22,272 bases of DNA from JAHJUB01 sp041653615 [NCBI: Candidatus Ratteibacteria bacterium] (GCA_041653615.1 JBAZEZ010000023.1:1-22272), one strand, 5' to 3'. Positions 1 through 8,198 are shown, counted from the first letter of the stretch. Notes: generated by a model from the sequence alone, not told the origin. Numbers and translations: made by a program.

Positions 1-38
1 CCGATTACCAGCACCGTCAACATAAACGTCTTTTTCAT
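1..38 (-). CDS. 5' end of an exported protein (partial)
   Basis: Only the first 12 codons and part of the next are present; the gene runs off the left edge. The start is an ATG at 38-36 with a strong GGAGG-type ribosome binding site just upstream. The visible residues are MKKTFMLTVLVIG, a positively charged N-terminus followed by a hydrophobic run, as in a signal peptide. It lies 52 bp downstream of the GntR regulator on the same strand and may share its transcript. FadR-type regulators often neighbour transport or catabolic genes, so a periplasmic solute-binding protein is possible, but the visible part cannot show this. Confidence 0.6.
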   Translation of the reverse strand, partial: MKKTFMLTVLVI

Positions 39-90
39 TCCATCCTCCTTTTTGGTTTTTAATGCCATTGATAAAATCAATCTGCTCTTA

Positions 91-771
91 CTACTCGGAG
101 ATTATCCTTGAGAGCGCGCTTGAACCCAGGGCTTCGTTTATATACTCTTCCTTTGCTTCCTGGATATGGAGGCGGACTGTTTTTTCGGCCTGGTCTGGAT
201 TGTCTGAATTTAATGCTTTTAATATATCCTCATGGCCGTGACGTTGCTTCCTTAACAAGATACCGTTTCCGTTTACCCGGGATGTGTCGGCCAGACGTGT
301 CAGGCGAAAACCCATTGGAATCATGTGGAAACGGTCGGCCATCTGTTTTAGGTACCGGTTGCCGCAGGAGTTTACTAAATGCTGGTGGAATTTAAGGCCG
401 GCCATCTCAATCCCGGCAAAATCAGGCGATTTGTGTTTTCGCATAAGGCCATACTTCTTGTTTATCTCCCCCAGTTCCTTAAGTATCTCCTGGCTGATTT
501 TGCCTACCAGGAGCCGGGCGGCCATGCCTTCCACGCAGATGCGCGCGTCGTAGACTTCAACCGCTTCCCGCAGCGAAAGGTGGCGCAGTTTGATGCCGGC
601 CTTCTTCTTGCGTTCCAGGAACCCCTTCTCGTCCAGGACACTAAGCGCTTCCCGGATCGGACCGCGGCTTACGCCAAGCCGTTTGGCCAGCTTTTGCTCG
701 GTTAAAAGATTACCGGTCAGCAATTCCTCGGTTACAACTTCTTCCACTTTTTTGATGAAATCGTTTTTCAT
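91..771 (-). CDS. GntR-family transcriptional regulator, FadR/FCD type
   Basis: DNA-binding regulator of 226 residues from the chosen start. The first ~70 residues form a winged helix-turn-helix with the GntR signature around LAKRLGVSRGPIREAL. The rest is an all-helical FCD ligand domain with the spaced His residues typical of its metal/ligand pocket (in HQHLVNS, HGHEDIL and HIQEAKE). The frame is open upstream to a GTG at 828, but that codon lies upstream of the -10 box (820-825), so it cannot be in the transcript; the ATG at 771 follows a leader of about 40 nt. No clear Shine-Dalgarno precedes it. The family usually senses carboxylic or fatty acids. It is divergent from the plus-strand operon starting at 1045 and could regulate that, the gene at the left edge, itself, or all three; the sequence does not decide. 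Confidence 0.9.
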   Translation of the reverse strand: MKNDFIKKVEEVVTEELLTGNLLTEQKLAKRLGVSRGPIREALSVLDEKGFLERKKKAGIKLRHLSLREAVEVYDARICVEGMAARLLVGKISQEILKELGEINKKYGLMRKHKSPDFAGIEMAGLKFHQHLVNSCGNRYLKQMADRFHMIPMGFRLTRLADTSRVNGNGILLRKQRHGHEDILKALNSDNPDQAEKTVRLHIQEAKEEYINEALGSSALSRIISE

Positions 772-807
772 GGTATATTTGATGTTATTGTTTACCGTAT
801 TGTTTAT

Positions 808-848
808 TATGTAAAACATATTATACACAAGATAGAATGTGTTGTCAA
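808..848 (-). promoter_or_regulatory. sigma70 promoter and palindromic operator of the GntR gene
   Basis: Reading the minus strand there is TTGACA (848-843), a 17-nt spacer and TATAAT (825-820), a consensus match in all twelve positions. The predicted start of transcription, around 813, falls inside a perfect inverted repeat, TATGT-AAA-ACATA, at 808-820. Its GT-NNN-AC core resembles the FadR-subfamily operator pattern, though the outer bases differ. This position suits autorepression by the regulator. Just downstream, at about 784-806, an AAACAATA octamer occurs twice 12 bp apart as a direct repeat. Promoter: seen directly; operator role: inferred. Confidence 0.75.
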
Positions 849-1044
849 GTCAATCGGGGAAAGGAACGCGATTTTGACAGGTCCCATACGTCTCGAGGAA
901 TTGACACCAACAGAAAAATTGCATAAAATACTACAAAGGAAGAAACACTCAAAGAAATATCCAGGGAGCAACTTATTTAATACACCAAAGTGATAATATT
1001 TTAGTCGTTATAGTTTATTATCCGTTGTAATAGACAGCCTAAGC
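829..1044. other. Divergent intergenic region
   Basis: This 216-bp gap separates the GntR gene and the polyene operon. It holds the -35 of the GntR promoter (843-848) and the plus-strand promoter at 901-929. A second TTGACA at 874-879 has no matching -10. The leader from ~936 to 1044 is AT-rich, with no open frame or stable hairpin that I could see, and the PagL-like gene has a poor ribosome binding site. Confidence 0.6.
901..929 (+). promoter_or_regulatory. candidate sigma70 promoter of the polyene operon
   Basis: TTGACA at 901-906, a 17-nt spacer, and TAAAAT at 924-929. It is the best plus-strand promoter between the GntR gene and the first gene of the long plus-strand run. It would give a leader of roughly 110 nt before the ATG at 1045. 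I see no clear hairpin or second promoter in that leader. As the following genes are almost gapless to 16227, it may drive about 15 kb of transcript. Confidence 0.6.
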
Positions 1045-1662
1045 ATGAACAGACAAATTGATTTTTTAAAAATCCGGGTTTTCCTCTTTCTGTTTTTTTC
1101 CCTTCCCTTTTCGCTCTTCGCCCAAGAATCTCAAACTCAATCCGCGCCGGATAACTATCTTGACGCGAAAAGCGAGTGGGGATTTCTGGGCGGATACGGG
1201 TCTTCACATCCCGGGTGGGGCGAAACCCGTACCAGGGTGGAAACGATTGATTTTGTATATCGATACGGATATTTCTTATCTGAAGAAACCGGGAAAGCGT
1301 GGTATCGTGGACGTCAAGAACTGCTGGTTGAAGTACCGTTTTCTTTTGTTCAAAGTCCCAGAGATGGTCAAATGATGGGAATCAGCTTCCTTGCCTGTCG
1401 TAATTTTACAAGTTCCCGGAAAATAGTTCCTTATGTTTTTGCAGGCGGAGGACCGGTTTATACGAATCTTAATATCCCTGATCTTGGAACTGAATTAAAC
1501 GGTAACTACCAGGCAGGAGCAGGATTGCGATTTTTTGTATCGGATAGAATAAGCCTTGACCTTAATTGTCGATTTCATCACATTTCCAATGCAGATACAG
1601 CAAAACCGAATATCCCGTTAAACTCTACTAAATTTTTCTTGGGTATATCTTTTTATCAATAA
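1045..1662 (+). CDS. PagL-like acyloxyacyl hydrolase (lipid A 3-O-deacylase family)
   Basis: Outer-membrane beta-barrel protein of 205 residues, probably removing an ester-linked acyl chain from lipid A. A signal peptide (residues ~1-26, hydrophobic FLFLFFSLPFSLFA) is followed by alternating strands with many aromatic residues and a C-terminal Phe-Tyr-Gln. The family signature H-x-S-N is present near the C-terminus (His179, Ser181, Asn182, in FHHISNADT), matching the His/Ser catalytic pair of PagL. The third member of the triad, Glu twelve residues after Ser in Pseudomonas PagL, would fall on Asn193; I am unsure whether Asn is normal in this branch. The ribosome binding site is weak. It is the first gene behind the promoter at 901 and only 5 bp from the ketoreductase gene, so it is probably cotranscribed with the pathway. 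Confidence 0.8.
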   Translation: MNRQIDFLKIRVFLFLFFSLPFSLFAQESQTQSAPDNYLDAKSEWGFLGGYGSSHPGWGETRTRVETIDFVYRYGYFLSEETGKAWYRGRQELLVEVPFSFVQSPRDGQMMGISFLACRNFTSSRKIVPYVFAGGGPVYTNLNIPDLGTELNGNYQAGAGLRFFVSDRISLDLNCRFHHISNADTAKPNIPLNSTKFFLGISFYQ

Positions 1663-1667
1663 CTACG

Positions 1668-2402
1668 ATGGGAAAAAATAAGAGAAAAATAGCTTTGGTT
1701 GTCGGAGGCAGCCGCGGTATCGGCAGGGCAATTGCTTTAAGGCTTGCCCGGTCAGGTTTTGACATCTGGCTGACTTATCACACTAATCATACCGCCGCCA
1801 AAGAAGTTAAGTTCGAAATCGAAAAAATAGGCAGGCATTGCGAAATCATCTCTTTTGACGTTTCTGACTATAAGCAAACCGAGCAGGCCCTGGCCAAAAA
1901 GGCAGAGAACGATACTCCGAAGGTGGTGGTTTATAACGCCGGGATTGCCCGGGATAACCTTTTAGTTTGGATGACTAAAGAAGAATGGAGCCAGGTCATT
2001 TCCACCAACCTTAACGGTTTTTTCAATGTGATGCATGCTGTATTATTCCCGATGCTGCGGGACAAGAAAGGCCGAATTGTGGTGGTATCCTCTACGTCCG
2101 GACAGATCGGACAGGCAGGGCAAGTGAATTATTCCGCAGCTAAGGCAGGGCTGATTGGCGCGGTAAAAGCCCTGGCTCGTGAGGTGGGCAGAAACAACAT
2201 TCTGGTTAATGTCGTCGCCCCCGGAGTAATTGAGACGGAAATGACCAAGGATTTATCAAAAGATAAAATCCTTCCCCTTATTCCTCTGCAGAGGTTTGGC
2301 AACACGGATGAAGTTGCTTCGGTAGTCAATTTCTTATGCAGCGAAAAGCATTTATATATTCACGGCCAGGTAATCGGGATTAACGGCGGCCTTACTATGT
2401 AA
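1668..2402 (+). CDS. 3-oxoacyl-ACP reductase (FabG-like SDR)
   Basis: Short-chain dehydrogenase of 244 residues, the usual FabG length, reducing the beta-keto group on ACP-bound intermediates with NAD(P)H. Visible motifs: dinucleotide-binding GGSRGIG (13-19), NAG (90-92), and the catalytic tetrad Asn114, Ser142, Tyr155, Lys159 in YSAAK. The C-terminus ends in GINGGLTM as in FabG proteins. In aryl-polyene pathways the equivalent enzyme is ApeQ. It sits 5 bp after the PagL-like gene and 10 bp before the ligase gene. No enoyl reductase is encoded in the operon, so reduction followed by dehydration should leave a double bond in each cycle. Generic fatty-acid FabG is the alternative, but the context argues for a dedicated pathway enzyme. 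Confidence 0.9.
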   Translation: MGKNKRKIALVVGGSRGIGRAIALRLARSGFDIWLTYHTNHTAAKEVKFEIEKIGRHCEIISFDVSDYKQTEQALAKKAENDTPKVVVYNAGIARDNLLVWMTKEEWSQVISTNLNGFFNVMHAVLFPMLRDKKGRIVVVSSTSGQIGQAGQVNYSAAKAGLIGAVKALAREVGRNNILVNVVAPGVIETEMTKDLSKDKILPLIPLQRFGNTDEVASVVNFLCSEKHLYIHGQVIGINGGLTM

Positions 2403-2412
2403 TGGAGCCATC

Positions 2413-3699
2413 ATGACGGATTTGTATTCGGGTCAGGACATAGAATTCAAAGAACACGAAAAAATAAATGCGATCCAGCAACTGCGGCTGCAGCAGCACC
2501 TGAAATATTGTCTTGATAATTCTCCTTTTTACCGAAGGCTGCTTGAAAAGTGTAAAACGGACTTAAAAAATATTACATTGAGGGATCTGCCCAAAATTCC
2601 GTTTACGGAAAAAACCGACATTGAGCGGCATAATGAAGATTTTCTCTCCGTGCCGCTTTCGAAAATAGTGGATATCGTGATGTCATCCGGCACAACCGGA
2701 AAACCGACCCGGATTATGTATACCGAGCATGATTTAAAAAGACTGGCTTACAACGAAGAACAATCGTTTAAAGGTTGCGGCCTGTCGACTGATGACACAG
2801 CATTGCTCACCTGCACACTGGATAGATGTTTTGTGGCGGGTCTGGCTTATTTTTCAGGCATCCGCGCCATCGGCGCGGCAGCGGTAAGAAGCGGGCTGAA
2901 TACACTGGAAAGCCACGCGGAAATTATCAAACAGACCAATCCGACCGTTATCGTAGGCGTGCCTACTTTTTTAAAAAAATTAGGTAAATACGTTGCCGGA
3001 AAAAAAATTGGACACCGGGTAAAAAAACTGGTCTGCATCGGTGAACCGCTGCGGGATGAAAATCTTGGATTTCTGAAATTGGGCCGGGAACTGGAAGAAG
3101 TTTGGCAGGCCAAGGCGTATTCAACCTATTCCTCTTCGGAAATTATCACTACCTTTTGCGAGTGTACGGCGCAGCAGGGAGGGCACTTGCATCCGGACTT
3201 GGCTGTGGTGGAAATTGTCGATAAAAACAACCGGGTTTTACCTTTTGGCAACACCGGGGAAGTAGTGGTTACTCCTTTGGCGGTTGAGGGTATGCCTCTG
3301 ATACGTTTTAAGACCGGTGATATGAGTTTCCTGGTTGATAATCCCTGCGCCTGCGGAAGAAACTCCCTGCGTTTAGGGCCGATTTTGGGTAGGAAAAAAC
3401 AGATGATGAAGATTCGCGGCACTACTCTTTATCCCCAGACGATTTATTCGGCATTAGCAGAAATTGGCGCAGTAAGTGAATACTATGTTATTGTTACCAG
3501 TGAAAACTACCTTTCAGACAATCTCGAAGTACATGCATCGGTAAACGACAAATCCCTTACGGTGGAAACGGTAGTAAAAAAACTGCAGGCGCACTTGAGA
3601 ATCAGCCCTAAAGTATTTATTGAGACAGAAGAAGAAATTCGGCAGAAGGTATATGACCCCAAATTCCGAAAACCGGTCCGTTTTGTAGATAAGAGGTGA
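2413..3699 (+). CDS. PaaK-like adenylate-forming acyl/aryl ligase
   Basis: Member of the ANL superfamily, 428 residues, closest in layout to phenylacetate-CoA ligase (PaaK). It would activate a carboxylic acid as acyl-AMP and pass it to CoA or ACP. Motifs: P-loop SSGTTGKPT (91-99), YSSSE (239-243), RFKTGD (298-303) and the hinge/core GRKKQMMKIRG (326-336), followed by a PaaK-type C-terminal domain. Cysteines at 249, 251, 312 and 314, with histidines at 258 and 260, look like the structural metal site found in this family. GGAG lies 8 nt before the ATG. In aryl-polyene pathways a ligase loads 4-hydroxybenzoate or 4-hydroxycinnamate; no tyrosine ammonia-lyase or chorismate lyase gene is in the window, so the starter here is unknown. 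Confidence 0.88.
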   Translation: MTDLYSGQDIEFKEHEKINAIQQLRLQQHLKYCLDNSPFYRRLLEKCKTDLKNITLRDLPKIPFTEKTDIERHNEDFLSVPLSKIVDIVMSSGTTGKPTRIMYTEHDLKRLAYNEEQSFKGCGLSTDDTALLTCTLDRCFVAGLAYFSGIRAIGAAAVRSGLNTLESHAEIIKQTNPTVIVGVPTFLKKLGKYVAGKKIGHRVKKLVCIGEPLRDENLGFLKLGRELEEVWQAKAYSTYSSSEIITTFCECTAQQGGHLHPDLAVVEIVDKNNRVLPFGNTGEVVVTPLAVEGMPLIRFKTGDMSFLVDNPCACGRNSLRLGPILGRKKQMMKIRGTTLYPQTIYSALAEIGAVSEYYVIVTSENYLSDNLEVHASVNDKSLTVETVVKKLQAHLRISPKVFIETEEEIRQKVYDPKFRKPVRFVDKR

Positions 3700-3701
3700 A
3701 A

Positions 3702-5201
3702 ATGTCCCAGTGTTATGCTGCTTTAACCAGTGATTTTGAATTCAAGCGGGAAGAAATTGATGATGTTTTAAAAAACGGAAGAATTCTTTCCCTGGAAATT
3801 GAATTCAGCCGGCGTTGCAATTTTCGCTGTCCTTATTGTTATGTCGCGGATAAAGCAGCCTTTGACTACGAGCTCTCCCGTGAAGAAATCCGTGATACCA
3901 TCTTGCAGGCAAAGGAGCTGGGCGCCAGAAAAATCATCATTCTCGGAGGAGAACCGATGGTTTACGACTACACTATGGAGATGATTGATTTTATACACAG
4001 CTATGGTTTAAATATCCAGCTGTTTACCAACGGCACAAACATTACTTCAGGCGTTGCGAAACAATTACTGGAAAAGGAAGTGGATGTAGTACTTAAGATT
4101 AATTCTTTAAAGGAAAAGGTTCAGGATGAATTAGCCGGTAAAAAGGGCGCATTTAAAAGTATACGCCGGGCCTTTGAAAATTTAAAACACGCAGGTTATC
4201 CTACCAAGAGGAAAAAGCTGGCGGTAAGCACCCCGATTTGCCGCCAGAATTTTGATGAACTTACGGGGATTTGGAAATGGCTGCGCGAACAAAACGTGGT
4301 TCCCTATTTTGAAATTATTACTCCGCAAGGCAGGGCAAAAGAAAATAGCGGGTTGGATGTTAGTTTGAGCCAGTTAAAGAAATTATTTTTCGATATTTCT
4401 GAAATCGACCGCACCTGTTACGGACATGTATGGGAACCTCAGCCGCCTCTGGTGGGAATAAGATGCTTAAGACATCAATTTTCGTGCCTGGTAAATTCCA
4501 ACGGTTACGTATTACCCTGCATCGGAATAGACATTCCCGTTGGAAATATTCGGGAAAGAAAACTAAAGGATATAATCAATGACAGTAAACTCATTAATGA
4601 TTTAAGAAATTACCGCCGTACTATAAAGGGACCGTGCCGCAACTGCGATAAGATTGAGCATTGTTACGGCTGCCGCGGTAAAGCCTATCAGTTAACCGGG
4701 GATCCGTTGGCTTCTGACCCTTTGTGCTGGAGGAATACCGAACATCAGGAAAAAATTGTCTCTCTTTCGGTACCGGTGGACGATATCATACCGCAACGCT
4801 TTCCGATGCGGGTAGTCGATAAATTAATACGAATCGCGGAACGTAAAGCCGACGTAACCGCCATCATAACCAGGGAAAATCTTTTTGCGAGGCAGGACGG
4901 CACTCTTGATGAGGCGGTTTATCTGGAATTGATTGCCCAGTCGATCGCTGCCTTAGATGGTTTTAAGCATACGGGTGTTCCCGATGTTAAAACAAACGGT
5001 TTTCTTCTGGGCGCGAAGAATATCGAAATTTTGGATCAGGCGCGGGTAGGCGATAATCTGAAAATTTCCGTTTTTGAATACGCCCGCTACGGTAATTTCA
5101 GCGTCATCGAGGGAACAATTTACCGAAAAAACAAAGTGCTTGCCCGCGGAGAAATAAAGGTTTGGCACGCTGCCTCAAAAAGAAACCGGGAGAAGAAATG
5201 A
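3702..5201 (+). CDS. Radical SAM/SPASM protein fused to an ApeP-like hotdog domain
   Basis: A 499-residue fusion. Residues ~30-240 form a radical SAM core with the cluster motif C39-x3-C43-x2-C46 (CNFRCPYC) and GGEP at 82-85. Residues ~250-345 look like a SPASM region with cysteines at 255, 262, 273, 312, 315, 321, 324 and 342 that could bind auxiliary clusters. Residues ~360-490 are a hotdog domain resembling ApeP/COG4706 (predicted 3-hydroxyacyl-ACP dehydratase): IIPQRFPMRVVDKL, LELIAQSIAALDG, then GFLLGAK. A GTG six bases upstream (3696) is in frame, but AGGTGA sits correctly for the ATG at 3702, which I prefer. It overlaps the LolA-like gene by 4 bp. The domain assignments are firm; the reaction is unknown. 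I infer modification of a carrier-bound or starter substrate. Confidence 0.87.
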   Translation: MSQCYAALTSDFEFKREEIDDVLKNGRILSLEIEFSRRCNFRCPYCYVADKAAFDYELSREEIRDTILQAKELGARKIIILGGEPMVYDYTMEMIDFIHSYGLNIQLFTNGTNITSGVAKQLLEKEVDVVLKINSLKEKVQDELAGKKGAFKSIRRAFENLKHAGYPTKRKKLAVSTPICRQNFDELTGIWKWLREQNVVPYFEIITPQGRAKENSGLDVSLSQLKKLFFDISEIDRTCYGHVWEPQPPLVGIRCLRHQFSCLVNSNGYVLPCIGIDIPVGNIRERKLKDIINDSKLINDLRNYRRTIKGPCRNCDKIEHCYGCRGKAYQLTGDPLASDPLCWRNTEHQEKIVSLSVPVDDIIPQRFPMRVVDKLIRIAERKADVTAIITRENLFARQDGTLDEAVYLELIAQSIAALDGFKHTGVPDVKTNGFLLGAKNIEILDQARVGDNLKISVFEYARYGNFSVIEGTIYRKNKVLARGEIKVWHAASKRNREKK

Positions 5202-5845
5202 AGATAAAATTCCTACCTTTGTCAGTGCTATTTTGCTTCCTGATTCTAGCAACAAATACAATGGCGGAAGAGGACATTCATACGGTGCTCATGAGGTTAG
5301 AATCCAAATCAGCGCAGATTAATTCCATGGAATCGAATTTTGTGCAGACGAAAAAACTGGCAATGTTTGATAAGCCGCTTATCTTGAAAGGCAAAATATT
5401 TTTGAAGAAACCGGGACAATTTGCCTGGCATCAGCGTGAGCCCATGCGTTATTCTCTTGTTATCAAAAATAATACGGTTCGACAGTGGGATGAAGAGACA
5501 GGTAAGGTTCAGGAAGTTTCCGTTAATGATAATCCTTATTTTTCTGCGGCGTTAAAACAGATGACGGAATGGTTTTCCGGCTCTTATACCGCTTTAATTA
5601 AGGATTACGCGGTAACCGTACTTAAACAGAATCCGCTGGTTTTGGAGTTTGTTCCCCGGCAGAATTCTTCTTCCTCCGGCCTGGTTAAAAAAGTTGAAGT
5701 TACATTCAGAGAAGATGAGCGGTATATTGAAGAGATTTACATTAAAGAAATAAACGGAGATGCCACCCGGCTGAAATTTACGGAAACCAAACTTAACGCA
5801 GACATTAAACCGGATGCGTGGGAAGCCAAGCCGCATGCTGACTAA
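5198..5845 (+). CDS. LolA-like outer-membrane lipoprotein carrier
   Basis: Periplasmic protein of 215 residues with a signal peptide of ~23 residues (PLSVLFCFLILATNTMA). The mature part matches the LolA-like family: FVQTKKLAMFDKPLILKG near the start, then KPGQFAWHQREP, and an extended beta-rich remainder. Homologues sit in aryl-polyene and xanthomonadin clusters beside an MMPL exporter and a DUF3261 lipoprotein, where they are thought to carry the lipid-linked pigment across the periplasm. GGGAG lies 5 nt before the ATG; an in-frame TTG at 5162 is far inside the upstream gene and unlikely. The start overlaps the previous stop (ATGA) and the end overlaps the exporter gene by 11 bp, indicating translational coupling. 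Confidence 0.85.
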   Translation: MKIKFLPLSVLFCFLILATNTMAEEDIHTVLMRLESKSAQINSMESNFVQTKKLAMFDKPLILKGKIFLKKPGQFAWHQREPMRYSLVIKNNTVRQWDEETGKVQEVSVNDNPYFSAALKQMTEWFSGSYTALIKDYAVTVLKQNPLVLEFVPRQNSSSSGLVKKVEVTFREDERYIEEIYIKEINGDATRLKFTETKLNADIKPDAWEAKPHAD

Positions 5846-8198
5846 AATTAACCGGTGGCTGGTTTTTGCGTTGTTTTTATTTGTGATTGTTGCTTCGTTT
5901 GTTGGTTTACGTTTTGTTTCCTTTGACAATAATATCGAGTTAATGCTCCCCCGGGACAAAGATGTCCTGCGCAGCCTGCGTTTTTTTAAAGAATCGCAAT
6001 TTTCAAACAGAGTGGTGATTTCCCTTGGCCTAAAATCATCCTCGTCCAATATCGATGATTTAATTCGGGCAACCGACTCTTTGGCCGAATCCTTGAAATC
6101 TCCCCTGATAACCGAAGTCATCAACGGCATACCACAAGAAACCAACACTGTTTCGGAAATGATGGGTTTTTTACGTTATGCCCCGCAGCTATTAGATAAA
6201 CAAACTCTGGCTGCGGCCGAAGCCAGGATTAACCCGGAAGGAGTTAAAGAATGCCTGCGCAATGATTACCATAAACTCTTAACGCCGGCCGGTACATTTT
6301 TAGCGCCTTTTATCCGTTTTGACCCTTTAGGAATAAAATTCTCTTTAATTGATAACATCGGAAAAATTTCTTCTTCATTTGGCTACAAGGTAAAAATTAT
6401 AAACGGACATTTTATAAGCGCTGACGAAAAACACGCGTTGCTTATCCTGAAAACACCGGTGAAAATTACCGATGGTTTCGGTTCTCGCAAACTCATAAAT
6501 TATTTGCAGGAAAAAACAACGGCTCTGCCTGATTATATCGGCGCGGATATTATTTCCGGACATATGCACACGGTAAGCAACGAGGATGTAATCAAGAAAG
6601 ATGTTTGGTTGATATCCGCTATCGCCCTGCCGCTATTTTTATTGCTGTACGTTTTTATTTACCGCAACCCGCAGGCGCTTTACATTTATCTTCTTCCTGT
6701 TTGCTCGGTCATTGTCGCGACTAACATTTTGCAGCTTATTTTTCATAAATTGTCATATTTTATTATCGGTATGGGTGCTTTGGTCGCCGGTGTTGCCGAT
6801 GATTACGGCATCCACGTTTATACCGCGGTGCGCCGTTCCGGAAAAACGGCGTTACAGCATCTGGCAAAACCCATGTTTACCAGCATGCTTACTACCATAG
6901 CTGTTTTTGCGGCTTTTTTCTTCTCAACCATTGAGGGTTACCATTATTTAGCCGTTTTTTCCATTGTCAGCATTGTTTTTTCCTTTATGGTCGCCCTGTT
7001 TGTTCTGCCTCACTTTCTAAAATTCAGGGACAATACTTATTCCGCAGGCCCCAGGATAAACGCGGGATTTAATTTTCGACCCCGGCAGGCACGGCTGATT
7101 ATTGGTTGCTGGTTGATAATTATCTTTGCAGCCCTTGTTTTATCATTGCGGGTTAAGCTTAACAGCGACATCAACCGTCTTGACGGCACAAGCTTTAAAA
7201 TTCTACAGGCCGAACAACAGTTTGAACAGGTGTGGGGAGAAGGACGGGAAAAACAAGCAATTTTTGTGGTTCAAGCATCCACGGAAAATGAGGCGTTGGA
7301 AAAAAGCGAGCAGATTTATCACGAAGCAGTCTCGGTCTTGGGCCGGGATAATTTTCTAAACCTGGCGATGATTTGGCCTTCTTTAAAAACACGTAGAGAA
7401 AATACGTCAAACTGGAAGGTGTTTTGGAGGGAAGACAGGAAAACAAAGCTCGAAAAACTTATTCGTGAATACGGCCCGCAATATAATTTTTCCTCCGATG
7501 CCTTTTTGCCTTTTTTTGAAAATCTTTACGAAACAACAACTTGGGAAGGAAAACCGGAATCAAAGTTTTTTCAGGGATTAGAAGAAAGGTTTGTTCAGAA
7601 AGGACGGGGCATTTATCAAGTCTTGTCCTTTTTCCCGGATAACGATTCTTATGTTTCGCAAATGGCCAAAATAAGCAAGCGACATCCCGATACATTTCTG
7701 GTTTCCCTGAATGCTCTTCCGCGCCAACTCTCCCGCTCGGTTTCCAGTGATACTATTTCTTTGCTCGTAATCGCCTGGTTGTTAATCATCGGCATCACTA
7801 TTTTGTCCTTAAGAAACCTTAAATTAGCGCTCCTTGCTTTAATGCCCGAAGTTACGGCTGTCCTTGTCTCTCTGGCGGCGCTGTCGCTGCTCGGCTTATC
7901 TTTAAATGCGCCCAGCATCATGGCGGCCATAGTGGTTTTTGGCCTGACTAACAGCTACGGCATATTCATGGTTTACAATTGCCGGTACGAGTTTAAAACA
8001 AACACGCCCCTGTCATTGTTTATCGCGGCGCTTACTACCATTGCCGGGGCAACCGTACTCTTGTTTGCCCGGCATCCGGTGCTTTTTTCAATTGGTGTTA
8101 CTCTTTTTGTGGGGCTCATTTCCGGTTATTTAGTGTCACAGCTTGTGGTGCCGATTTTATATAGACTGTGGTTTAAGAACAAATGCGAATCTTGCTGA
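5835..8198 (+). CDS. MMPL/RND-family lipid exporter
   Basis: Inner-membrane protein of 787 residues with the two-fold RND/MMPL layout: one N-terminal transmembrane helix (~8-25), a large periplasmic loop, a five-helix bundle (~255-400), a second single helix (~425-445), a second periplasmic loop, and a final bundle (~640-780). The first bundle holds GVADDYGIHVY, the usual MMPL motif with acidic residues for proton coupling; the matching stretch in the second bundle reads GLTNSYGIF, lacking the acids. An in-frame ATG at 5814 would add seven residues; I chose 5835 because MLTKINRWLVFALF is a typical start for the family. Flanked by LolA-like and DUF3261-like genes, it likely lifts the finished polyene lipid from the inner membrane. 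Confidence 0.9.
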   Translation: MLTKINRWLVFALFLFVIVASFVGLRFVSFDNNIELMLPRDKDVLRSLRFFKESQFSNRVVISLGLKSSSSNIDDLIRATDSLAESLKSPLITEVINGIPQETNTVSEMMGFLRYAPQLLDKQTLAAAEARINPEGVKECLRNDYHKLLTPAGTFLAPFIRFDPLGIKFSLIDNIGKISSSFGYKVKIINGHFISADEKHALLILKTPVKITDGFGSRKLINYLQEKTTALPDYIGADIISGHMHTVSNEDVIKKDVWLISAIALPLFLLLYVFIYRNPQALYIYLLPVCSVIVATNILQLIFHKLSYFIIGMGALVAGVADDYGIHVYTAVRRSGKTALQHLAKPMFTSMLTTIAVFAAFFFSTIEGYHYLAVFSIVSIVFSFMVALFVLPHFLKFRDNTYSAGPRINAGFNFRPRQARLIIGCWLIIIFAALVLSLRVKLNSDINRLDGTSFKILQAEQQFEQVWGEGREKQAIFVVQASTENEALEKSEQIYHEAVSVLGRDNFLNLAMIWPSLKTRRENTSNWKVFWREDRKTKLEKLIREYGPQYNFSSDAFLPFFENLYETTTWEGKPESKFFQGLEERFVQKGRGIYQVLSFFPDNDSYVSQMAKISKRHPDTFLVSLNALPRQLSRSVSSDTISLLVIAWLLIIGITILSLRNLKLALLALMPEVTAVLVSLAALSLLGLSLNAPSIMAAIVVFGLTNSYGIFMVYNCRYEFKTNTPLSLFIAALTTIAGATVLLFARHPVLFSIGVTLFVGLISGYLVSQLVVPILYRLWFKNKCESC

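Noticed and set aside
772-828. N-terminal extension of the GntR regulator from a GTG at 828
   Set aside because: The GTG lies upstream of the consensus -10 box, and the extra residues are low-complexity Asn/Ile/Tyr encoded by promoter and leader DNA.
874-879. Second TTGACA as an additional promoter
   Set aside because: No -10-like hexamer lies 16-18 nt downstream (GGAATT at the 17-nt position).
5594-6148. Open frame of 184 codons on the minus strand
   Set aside because: It lies antisense to the LolA-like and MMPL genes, whose motifs are clear. Its composition is that of a reverse frame, and no family features are visible.
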